Source: Cytophagales bacterium
GTDB lineage: Bacteria > Bacteroidota > Bacteroidia > Cytophagales > UBA9547
Length of the DNA: 34,062 nucleotides
NCBI GenBank assembly: GCA_014376535.1
Contig: JACMRH010000089.1
Coordinates: forward strand, 1-34,062
Reading direction: 5' to 3'
Under the pieces are notes generated by a model, which was given only the letters and a program-made list of their open reading frames with translations, ran no database searches and was not told the origin of the DNA. Both the position numbers and the translations under genes were made by a program. Shown here one piece after another: positions 26,052 to 33,292 of the stretch (position 1 is the stretch's first letter; each line of letters begins with the position of its first letter).

Positions 26052-26924
26052 TCAATGCAAAACATACCCCACCCCTAGCTCAATAGAATTCTGGAAAGCA
26101 GGGACCAATTTAAAAAAGGAAGAGTTATAATTAAATGTGATGTTAATCCGGTCCGTTTCAGAATCAAGAGAAAATTCAGTATACAATGAAATTCCGGAAT
26201 TGGAACGGTAAATAGAACCAATCCCAATACGTTCCCTATAAAATATAGAGCTTCCAACAAGAAACTCATCCGGGATCAATGGCAAAATCCTGTACAAACC
26301 ATAATACTTCCATTTCCAGTTTATATCAAGGTCCGATTCGTCGGAAATATGGACATGATAATACCGTTTTGCTTCAAGCTGCCCAGCATACGGCCTTGCT
26401 TTAGAATTCAATAATTGCAAGCCTGCAAACCCAAACTGCAACCTGTTCCATTTCAGCACACTACCAGCTGAAGCATCAGGAAGAAAAAAATTGATATTTC
26501 CTGCCGCAGAAACACCCGTGTAGTGCATACTTATAAAACCACCTGCAACTCCAACAGCGAGTTTTACAGTCTCCCCAAGTGGCACCTCTAATGCATAGTT
26601 GGCATATCCTCTGGGACTTGAAATATATGGCCCTTGCTTTTCATTGGAAGCAGTTAAACGAATGGAATGGACTGAATTATTTTTCTGAGTATAAAGTTTC
26701 GCTGCTGAACATGTCAAAGTAGCAACTTCAGTAAATTCACCTGTTTGAAATTTGTAGTAGGCAGTAAGGTCAGTTTTGGCGTTGTCTGGTAGATAAGCTG
26801 CATTTACCATGTACATATTTACATCATATCTTGAATAAAGGTCTGGACTAATCACATTGGTAAGCTGGCACCAGCCAGGGCGCAGAAAAAAAACAAAAAA
26901 GATGATGAATAATATTCTTGACAA
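26052..26924 (-). CDS. PorP/SprF-like outer-membrane protein of the type IX secretion system
   Basis: About 290 residues: signal peptide (SRILFIIFFVFFLRPGWCQ), then a beta-barrel-like protein. YMVNAAYLPDN at about 40-50 corresponds to the NPAYAG-type segment of PorP/SprF, and the ending (RSNSGISLYTEFSL ... IELGVGYVL) also fits. PorP/SprF proteins sit in the outer membrane with T9SS and serve particular cargo, notably proteins with type-B C-terminal domains. No in-frame ATG exists before the signal sequence; TTG at 26924 is the likely start. It is divergent from the ECF sigma operon, whose products carry type-B-like tails, which makes a functional link likely. The PL11 gene follows on the same strand about 180 bp downstream. 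Confidence 0.75.
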   Translation of the reverse strand: MSRILFIIFFVFFLRPGWCQLTNVISPDLYSRYDVNMYMVNAAYLPDNAKTDLTAYYKFQTGEFTEVATLTCSAAKLYTQKNNSVHSIRLTASNEKQGPYISSPRGYANYALEVPLGETVKLAVGVAGGFISMHYTGVSAAGNINFFLPDASAGSVLKWNRLQFGFAGLQLLNSKARPYAGQLEAKRYYHVHISDESDLDINWKWKYYGLYRILPLIPDEFLVGSSIFYRERIGIGSIYRSNSGISLYTEFSLDSETDRINITFNYNSSFFKLVPAFQNSIELGVGYVLH

Positions 26925-27045
26925 GCTTAGACCAAATTTTTATATCAAATTTATATTTTAAACTTTATTCCGTTACAAATAACTTAACCGCTGGGTATTG
27001 GAACTAAACGTTGGAATTTGGGCAATGACAGCAAATAAATTTTGA
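26925..27045. promoter_or_regulatory. divergent promoter region of the PorP/SprF-like gene and ECF operon
   Basis: The 121-bp gap must hold the start sites of both units, since both first genes point away from it. The right part (GAACTAAACGTTGGAATTTGG) is less AT-rich and is a candidate for an autoregulated ECF promoter. No consensus element could be fixed by eye. Confidence 0.4.
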
Positions 27046-27621
27046 GTGAAGGTAACAGAAAATAATATCGCTGAACTAATAAGAAATGGAAATGATAAAG
27101 AGGCGATTCAGTGCTTGTATAAAAATGTACTGCCCAACTTTAAAAGATTTGTAAAAAACAATAATGGTCCAGCTGAAGATGCCTTTGACATATTTCAGGA
27201 TGCCTTAATCGCTTTTTACCAAAGTGTGATAAATGGAAAGTTCGATCCGCAATACAAGGTTTATGGTTACGTCTACAAACTTTGTATTTACAGGTGGATA
27301 AATAAAATGACCCGGGAAAAGCTACAGTTCAAAGACGAACTTCCAGACATACAAATGGAAACACCAGTATATTGGTTCTCAGAAAATAGTATAAAAGACG
27401 AACAAGTTTTGCTAAAGGAACTTTTCTCTTCGATTGGTGAAAAATGTTTAGAGCTGTTGAATTATACTATTTTTAAAGAAATTCAGATGGAAGATATCAT
27501 GTTGCGGATGAATTTTCCGTCCGAAACTTCTGTAAGGATGCAGAATATGCGCTGTAAAGAAAAACTGGTACTGGAAATAGAACGCAATCCCGGATTGCTA
27601 TCCAAACTGAGAAAATTATGA
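27046..27621 (+). CDS. ECF-type RNA polymerase sigma factor
   Basis: A 191-residue sigma-70 family protein of the short ECF layout. Region 2 covers about 20-90: LYKNVLPNFKRFVKNNNG, then the core-binding-type EDAFDIFQDALIAFYQ and the -10 recognition part YGYVYKLCIYRWINKMTRE. Region 4 (about 125-185) is a weakly conserved helix-turn-helix (CLELLNYTIFKEIQMEDIMLRM ... MRCKEKL), as common in Bacteroidota ECF factors. The only suitable start is GTG at 27046; a six-codon ATG frame just upstream (27025) ends immediately before it. The stop overlaps the next gene's ATG (ATGA), the usual sigma/anti-sigma coupling. Target promoters are unknown, but autoregulation of this operon and control of the divergent gene are likely. 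Confidence 0.9.
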   Translation: MKVTENNIAELIRNGNDKEAIQCLYKNVLPNFKRFVKNNNGPAEDAFDIFQDALIAFYQSVINGKFDPQYKVYGYVYKLCIYRWINKMTREKLQFKDELPDIQMETPVYWFSENSIKDEQVLLKELFSSIGEKCLELLNYTIFKEIQMEDIMLRMNFPSETSVRMQNMRCKEKLVLEIERNPGLLSKLRKL

Positions 27622-28706
27622 ACGAGAAAGACCTTAATATAAAGATTGAAAGCTATCTCAATAGGAATATGCCCGACGATGAGATAATTGGTTTTGAGTC
27701 AGAAATCTCTCAAAACCAAACGCTTGCGGATAAGGTTGAGACATTTCGCCTTGCAAATCTGGCATTGACCAGAAATAAATTGTGGGTAGTAAAAAATATT
27801 TCCAATGCTATAAACGACGAACACATAAAAGCTTCTAAAATTAAGAAAACGGTTCTTATTCTTTCGGCTCTCACACTTTTGGGAATCGGAATCGCATCTG
27901 CAATTTTAATTAAAGAAGAAAAACCAAATGAAATTATAAAAAGCAATTCGAAAATATCGAAGGTTGAAACTACCAAAACTGAAAACAAGCAAGCTATAAC
28001 ACAAAACCTTCAAACAAAAAAGACAAACAAACCAGCTAGAAAAGAACTTCAAAATTTAGTACGTCCTACTAAAATAAAGGAAAACAATATTGTATATACT
28101 CCTGCTGAAGTAGAAAATAAAACTGTGGTGCCGCAAAAAACAGCTGACATTAGTAAATCTATGATTCCGGCATATAAGCAAAAACCTGAAGATTCCCGAC
28201 CTGATAACATATGCAGGACCATTTCTATTGATGCCTTTATTTCTGCCGAAAAAGCATGCTTTAATGAACAAAATGGAAGAATTTCAGTCTCCGGTTTTAA
28301 AGGAGGATCAGAACCATACATATATAAAGTTCTCGACCAGGCGAAACAAAATATTTCCTCAACCAAACTTGCAGCGGGAATTTATTCTGTAATCATAACT
28401 GACAGCCGCAATTGTCAGAAATTAATTGAAGGTATTATTATAAAGGAAGAAAACTGTAAAAGGGATCTGGAACTGAATGCTTCAAACGGAGACGAAGTAG
28501 AATTCGGAACCGCAGATCAGGAAGTTTCATTTACGGTTTATGACAAAGGGGGAAATATATATTTTGATGGACAGTTTGCCTCCGGAGAAAAAATTAAATG
28601 GAACGGCATTTCCGCAAAAGGGGAAATTAAAAGTGGCTATTTTATCTTTACTTTGAAATACCAGGATGGAAAAATTCATAAAGGATCAATCACTGTGATT
28701 AAATAA
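27618..28706 (+). CDS. membrane-spanning anti-sigma candidate ending in SprB-like repeat and T9SS type-B-like domain
   Basis: A 362-residue protein coupled to the sigma gene by an ATGA overlap. Residues 1-70 are a cytoplasmic helical region (candidate sigma-binding part, ESYLNRNMPDDEIIGFESEI). A single membrane helix covers about 78-98 (VLILSALTLLGIGIASAILI). Residues about 100-198 are a Lys/Thr/Pro-rich extended linker. Residues about 202-280 resemble a SprB repeat (ACFNEQNGRISVSGFKGGSEPY, later LAAGIYSVIITDSRNC), and about 281-362 resemble a type-B T9SS C-terminal domain (FTVYDKGGNIYFDG, IKSGYFIFTLKYQDGKIHKG). So the C-terminal half lies in the periplasm and looks like T9SS cargo although the protein is anchored in the inner membrane. 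The anti-sigma role is inferred from position and topology. Confidence 0.85.
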   Translation: MNEKDLNIKIESYLNRNMPDDEIIGFESEISQNQTLADKVETFRLANLALTRNKLWVVKNISNAINDEHIKASKIKKTVLILSALTLLGIGIASAILIKEEKPNEIIKSNSKISKVETTKTENKQAITQNLQTKKTNKPARKELQNLVRPTKIKENNIVYTPAEVENKTVVPQKTADISKSMIPAYKQKPEDSRPDNICRTISIDAFISAEKACFNEQNGRISVSGFKGGSEPYIYKVLDQAKQNISSTKLAAGIYSVIITDSRNCQKLIEGIIIKEENCKRDLELNASNGDEVEFGTADQEVSFTVYDKGGNIYFDGQFASGEKIKWNGISAKGEIKSGYFIFTLKYQDGKIHKGSITVIK

Positions 28707-28713
28707 TGACCTT

Positions 28714-30345
28714 ATGAAACTCATACATTTACTTAAAAATAGTTGGAGAGAACAAATGGTCTTGTTCAATTTAATAGTTTGCTCCACCCTTTCTTACGGA
28801 CAAACTGTTTCTTTGCCAGACACCAATTTCCGTAATTTTCTAAAAAAAAATTATCCAGTTCTGATAGATTTTAATGGTGACTTAATTATTGCTGAAGCAG
28901 GAAAAGTAACGGGTGAAATAATCGGCTACAGCCAGAAAATTTCTAGTTTGGAGGGTATCCAATTCTTCACTAAAATTCAGGGCCTGAACTTTTCAAAGAA
29001 TAATTTAAAGTCAATACCTGATATCAATGCTATGAAAAATCTGGAAGTGCTAAATATTTCGAACAATAAGCTCGAAAACCTTCCATCACTCTCAGGCTTA
29101 AAAAAGATTAAAGCACTTATTGTACCTGTTAACTTTTTACAAAGGCTCCCCGATTTATCTTTAAATGATTCTTTGGTTAGATTAGACCTTCATTCTAACC
29201 TCATTGACACACTAACAGATCTTAGTAAACTTGTTCGTCTGGACTACCTGAATATTTTGAATAACCAGGTACGGTACATACCCGGCCTTGATAAATTGGT
29301 TTTGCTCGATACTCTTATTATCTGGAGGAATAATTTGCTAAAACTACCATCACTTGAAAATATAAATAAACTGGCGAAACTGGATGCTTCACAAAACAAG
29401 CTTGACAAGGTTCCAGATTTTGGCTCAGAACCTGCTGTCCAAATACTTCTACTGGATAGAAATAACCTCAGCACATTACCCGACTTTTCTATTTATAAAA
29501 AGCTTTCAAAAGTAAATATTTATGGCAATAAGCTAAGTTTCAAAGAACTGACTAAATTAACTTTCAAGGCAGGTTATGACACACTTTTCGATATCTCACC
29601 TCAGCAAACATTTCTGGTAGGAAAGAAACTGCAATCAATAGAAGGTGAAAAAACTATATTAAGCACAGGCATAGACCAGAATACTGCAGGTGTTACGTAT
29701 GAATGGTTTAAAAACGGGTTCTCATTCAGTACAGTTACCAATGACAGTCTTAAAATTATTAACACTTCTTTTCAGGATTCAGGAAAATATATCTGTGTAA
29801 TAAAACATCCTTCGTTCCCAAATTTTGCATTACAAACAGACACTTTTGTCGTTTCTGTAAAATCATGTGTGGATGTGCAGTCATTATCAACCTCAGTAAC
29901 TGATATAATCTGCAAAAAGGCCGGAAGCTTGTTTGTTATGGCCCCTTCAAAGAATAAATATACTTATGAATTAAAAAGCCCTGTTACACAAAAAATCTTT
30001 ACATCAACTACAGGCCGTTTCGATGGCTTGACAGAACCTGTTTATAAGTTAAGTGTCAAAACCTCGACAGGATGTAGCAAGGCCTATCCTGTTGATATAA
30101 AAATTCCTGGATCCAGTTGCAAAGATTACCTCATAACACCTGACAACGATGGCAACATGGATACCTTCTTTTTTGAGGCAAGCGGAAAAGTAGAAATCTT
30201 CGACAAAAGAGGAAACATGGTCAAAAGATTAAGCATTCCTTCAGAGTGGGATTGTTCTTCTGACAAAGGAAAAGTGGCTAGCGGTTATTATATCGCCAAT
30301 ATCAACGATGGAGAATCTCAAATAGGCTTGAGTATTGTTTATTAA
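28714..30345 (+). CDS. secreted LRR-Ig protein with SprB-like repeat and T9SS type-B tail
   Basis: A 543-residue exported protein. Signal peptide (about 1-30, ending STLSYGQ); leucine-rich repeats (about 75-285), about nine units of roughly 22 residues (LEVLNISNNKLENLPSL, LVRLDLHSNLIDTLTDL); an Ig-like domain (about 295-382) with the Ig signature DSGKYICVI; a SprB-like segment (about 386-468); and a type-B T9SS domain (about 470-543) with LITPDNDGNMDTFFF matching the usual TPNGDGxNDxF start. LRR and Ig modules suggest ligand binding at the cell surface. The gene starts 7 bp after the anti-sigma stop and is the last of the operon. Its C-terminal two modules match those of the anti-sigma candidate, which suggests they use the same outer-membrane partner. 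Confidence 0.9.
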   Translation: MKLIHLLKNSWREQMVLFNLIVCSTLSYGQTVSLPDTNFRNFLKKNYPVLIDFNGDLIIAEAGKVTGEIIGYSQKISSLEGIQFFTKIQGLNFSKNNLKSIPDINAMKNLEVLNISNNKLENLPSLSGLKKIKALIVPVNFLQRLPDLSLNDSLVRLDLHSNLIDTLTDLSKLVRLDYLNILNNQVRYIPGLDKLVLLDTLIIWRNNLLKLPSLENINKLAKLDASQNKLDKVPDFGSEPAVQILLLDRNNLSTLPDFSIYKKLSKVNIYGNKLSFKELTKLTFKAGYDTLFDISPQQTFLVGKKLQSIEGEKTILSTGIDQNTAGVTYEWFKNGFSFSTVTNDSLKIINTSFQDSGKYICVIKHPSFPNFALQTDTFVVSVKSCVDVQSLSTSVTDIICKKAGSLFVMAPSKNKYTYELKSPVTQKIFTSTTGRFDGLTEPVYKLSVKTSTGCSKAYPVDIKIPGSSCKDYLITPDNDGNMDTFFFEASGKVEIFDKRGNMVKRLSIPSEWDCSSDKGKVASGYYIANINDGESQIGLSIVY

Positions 30346-30423
30346 CTCAAAGAAGTTTATTTAGCCAGATGCGAGGGGTAATAGAACCAGGAATACGGAA
30401 AGAGGGTTTTGCTGGACTGTAAG

Positions 30424-30586
30424 ACTTGCCATTTGATATGACATGATGAAGCGATCAGGTGGATGGACTGAAGCTGCATCTTTGCCTGCTAGTAGTGTAA
30501 CATTTTTTGTTTATCTGACTTACTTAGAGAGTTTAAAAACACAAACAATAGATTTAATGAAATATACCGAGAATAGACAATCTTAA
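30424..30586 (+). pseudogene. histidine-kinase tail relic, near-copy of 21847-21938
   Basis: One frame reads LAI-stop-YDMMKRSGGWTEAASLPAS then VTFFVYL and ends at a TAA at 30584. The first part is about 88% identical at DNA level to the relic at 21847-21938, and a stop replaces the Cys codon. No upstream kinase domain is present. This is a decayed paralogous fragment. Confidence 0.75.
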
Positions 30587-30730
30587 TAAATTGGCTTTAC
30601 TGTGTAGTTGTCATAAATGTTAAACATTACACATGTATATTCAATCTAATAGACCGTATTTTATATATTAAACAATGCTTGAAGTTCTTTCGTTATTGTT
30701 AATAAGTATCTAGATTTAGCTTTCGGTTAG

Positions 30731-31127
30731 CTAATTAAAGGATTATACTTCAAGCTTTTATATGAAGGAAAAGATCTGGTATATGCCCTTTTATCAGAAA
30801 CAGAAGAGCTTGCCGGTATGGGAAGCTGGGAGAACAACCTTCTTACAGGTGATTTAACCTGGTCAGACAAGCTTTACGAAATTTTTGGACTTTCAAAAGG
30901 AAATCCATTAAATGTAGATTCCTTAACAGAACAGATACTTCCAGAAGACGGTGATTGAATAAATGAAAGTATTACCCAACTTTACGCAAACTGTAGAAGG
31001 CACACGTATAGGAATGTACATTGTAAAAAGAATAGTTGAACAAACAGGTGGAAGGATTGAAATCAAAAGCAAAATTGGAACAGGAACTACTTTCCTTGTT
31101 TATATACCGGAATTAGCAACAACATAA
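30731..31127 (+). pseudogene. second sensor-kinase relic: PAS fragment joined to HATPase end
   Basis: The frame from 30731 encodes a PAS-type start (EELAGMGSWENNLLTGDLTW, DKLYEIFGLSKG) and stops at 30956. Five bases later a 54-codon frame from ATG 30963 encodes the end of a GHKL ATPase (VEGTRIGMYIVKRIVEQTGG, KSKIGTGTTFLVYIPE) to a TAA at 31127. The Gly of the usual GTGIG box is Arg. The dimerisation domain and most of the ATPase domain are missing, so an internal deletion joined the two ends of a former PAS kinase. Its tail differs from that of the other relic, so a different kinase was lost here. Confidence 0.75.
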
Positions 31128-31353
31128 TTACCATTTGTTAAGCTGCATAGCTTAAAATTCAGACAGTAAAACTCCTTTAAAATTGTTGATGTGCGGCAAA
31201 CTCCGCGTATTTTTTAAAACTTAAGGTGATTTCCTAAACCTATAAAAAAAAGTTCCGTTAGATAATTGAGAATCTGTAATCTTATTGTTATCTTATATCC
31301 GATTACAAATATTAGAAGAGTTCTACTTTGCATTTTATTCAGTCAATATAAAA
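31128..31353. other. intergenic stretch upstream of the surface protein gene
   Basis: No gene is recognised. A small GC-rich stem (GCGG-CAAACT-CCGC, 31193-31206) followed by ATTTTTT could be a weak plus-strand terminator left from the kinase. The promoter of the next gene is expected at the right end. Confidence 0.35.
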
Positions 31354-32826
31354 ATGAATACTATTTCATTAATATACAGGTCATTTACAACTTTAATTGT
31401 TTTGACTATTTCACCATTTCTCTTTGCCCAGAATTTGTACAACAATGTTCAATTAACGGTAAACGGAACATCAACTTTGTTTGTAGCTAATCAATTTACC
31501 AACGAAACATCTGCTGTTTATGTAAATGATGCTACCGTTACTATAAATGGAGATATTACAAATAATCAAACTACTGCAATGACAGGAGCAGGACTAACCA
31601 ACGTTTTAGGTACGTCTGCTCAGCAGTTTCTTGGTAATCAAACCTTTTTCACAAACAATCTTATTTTAAATAATACATCTGCAGGTACCAGTAATTTTTT
31701 ATTTAATGGTTCCAACAATTTTACAGTTGGTAACTCTGCAACATTTACAGATGGTATTATTGTAACAAATACTAATAATATCACTTTTAATAATAACGCT
31801 ACTCACTCAGGTGCAGGCAATGTATCTCATGTAAAAGGTTTTGTTAAAAAAATTGGAAATCAATCTTTTGTGTATCCTGTAGGAGATGGGACTACTTTAA
31901 GGACAGCCGCAATTTCGGCTCCTTCATTGTCTACAGATGCATTTACTGGTAAATACATTCAAGCTAATCCCAATACCGCTTCTTTCAACCCGGCAAGCAA
32001 ACAACCCGTCTTGGATGTTGTATCCACTTGTGAATATTGGACAATAGACAGGACCACTGGTTCGAGCAATGTTTCTGTCACACTCTCCTGGCTTAATAGC
32101 AGCCCATATAATTGTCTGGGAACTGTTGCACCTACCGATTATTATACTGCCCGATGGGATACGGATAGTACAAAATGGATTAGCCATGGCAATGGTTCTA
32201 ACACCGGTACAAGCGCAAGTGGAACTATTACAACAAATTCGCTTCCAACTAAATTTGGGCCTTTTACCCTCGCTGTGCGAAATATTCCTCTGCCAATATC
32301 TCTGACTTATTTTAATGGCAAAATTACCAACGAGGGCAATCGGCTTTTCTGGAAAGTATCAGTAGAAGAGAATACAAAGAAATATTCTGTTGAAAAAAGC
32401 TGCGATGGAAAAAATTGGAATACGGTAGGCTTCGTACCTGCCAGTGGCACTCACTCGGCTAAAGATTATTCATTAACAGATACTGATCCTTGTGAAGGTT
32501 TAAATTATTACAAATTGGTTGAGTTTTCAGGAAATGATATCCGGGAAGAATACGCAGTAATTAGTATTATAAATGATAAAGTTTTAAAAGCTGATTTTCA
32601 GATATTCCCAAATCCTAATAGTGGAACCTTTAGCGTATTTATAAATGGGGAAGAAAAGCTTAGTTACCAAATGGAAATGATTGACGTGGTAGGGAAAATT
32701 GTAAGTAAAAAGTCCTTACAGAATGGGTTAAATATCATCGAATGTTCCGATTTGGCATCAGGAGTTTATTTCTCACAATTTAAATTGGGCAAAAACAAAA
32801 TAACAAAGAAAATTGTAGTCAACTGA
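31354..32826 (+). CDS. secreted surface protein with T9SS type A tail (490 aa)
   Basis: The track starts at a TTG; the ATG at 31354 (MNTISLIYRSFTTLIVLTISPFLFAQ) directly begins a signal peptide and gives 490 residues. Residues about 25-180 are Asn/Thr-rich with short repeats like TNNITFNNNATHSG and look like a beta-solenoid or adhesin-like region. A conserved-looking FVYPVGDGTTLRTAAIS follows, then a domain of about 100 residues and a beta-sandwich (about 310-405, LPISLTYFNGKI...GNRLFWKVS...YSVEKSCDGKNW) common before sorting domains in Bacteroidota. The end (about 415-490, FQIFPNPNSGTF to KKIVVN) is a type A T9SS tail. No enzyme motif is visible. Surface structural or adhesion role is an inference. 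Confidence 0.85.
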   Translation: MNTISLIYRSFTTLIVLTISPFLFAQNLYNNVQLTVNGTSTLFVANQFTNETSAVYVNDATVTINGDITNNQTTAMTGAGLTNVLGTSAQQFLGNQTFFTNNLILNNTSAGTSNFLFNGSNNFTVGNSATFTDGIIVTNTNNITFNNNATHSGAGNVSHVKGFVKKIGNQSFVYPVGDGTTLRTAAISAPSLSTDAFTGKYIQANPNTASFNPASKQPVLDVVSTCEYWTIDRTTGSSNVSVTLSWLNSSPYNCLGTVAPTDYYTARWDTDSTKWISHGNGSNTGTSASGTITTNSLPTKFGPFTLAVRNIPLPISLTYFNGKITNEGNRLFWKVSVEENTKKYSVEKSCDGKNWNTVGFVPASGTHSAKDYSLTDTDPCEGLNYYKLVEFSGNDIREEYAVISIINDKVLKADFQIFPNPNSGTFSVFINGEEKLSYQMEMIDVVGKIVSKKSLQNGLNIIECSDLASGVYFSQFKLGKNKITKKIVVN

Positions 32827-33229
32827 TCTCTGCAATTTTAAAAGGATTCTTCAGGCTTATTTTTATTTTTAATTCATATCCCTCAATAGGATAAATTCCA
32901 TCTTTTGATAAACTCTGGAAACGTAGATTTTAACGGTTAGCTGTGTAAGTTATTAGTTTTGTATCAGTCAAAAGTGTATTCTATGGCTGTCATCTCCGTG
33001 TTGGACATATATCAGTAGGATGGAGTGAGAATATCACCAGCACCTAAACATCCAGAGTCGAGCAGCTTGTGAGCACTAACCAATAATCCGTGAAAGAGCA
33101 CTCGAGATTTATACTTAAACAAGGGAAATACAGAGTAAAAAAGATTCGACATTGATAAGTTCCCGACACAAAGGATGCGAAAACGACTTTTTATCACCTG
33201 AAAATAAAGCTTTACCTAAAAAAGGGTTT
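32827..33229. other. gene-free stretch with a less AT-rich core of unknown nature
   Basis: After the surface-protein gene there are about 140 bp of ordinary AT-rich DNA, then a segment (about 32980-33180) with visibly higher GC and few homopolymer runs. It has an open minus-strand frame of 61 codons (33012-33197) that I do not accept as a gene: it has no recognisable domain and odd composition. It could be the remnant of a mobile element or an RNA. No intact feature is supported. Confidence 0.35.
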
Positions 33230-33273
33230 TTAAAAAACCTCCTCAGCGAAGATTAATCTTGCTGGGGGAGGTT
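33230..33273 (-). terminator. Rho-independent terminator of the S74 chaperone gene
   Basis: AACCTCCTCAGCGAAGATT pairs almost fully with AATCTTGCTGGGGGAGGTT (33236-33273), and on the minus strand this hairpin is followed by TTTTTAAAAACCC. It lies 20 bp after the stop codon of the gene at 33293. Confidence 0.85.
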
Positions 33274-33292
33274 GATGTTGATAATAAATGAA

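Noticed and set aside
26575-26592. Sigma-54 promoter-like TGGCAC within the PorP/SprF-like gene
   Set aside because: The -12 element does not fit at the right spacing, and the site lies inside coding DNA.
33012-33197. 61-aa minus-strand ORF
   Set aside because: No family, unusual composition, and other frames of the same segment look equally protein-like; kept only as an unexplained stretch.
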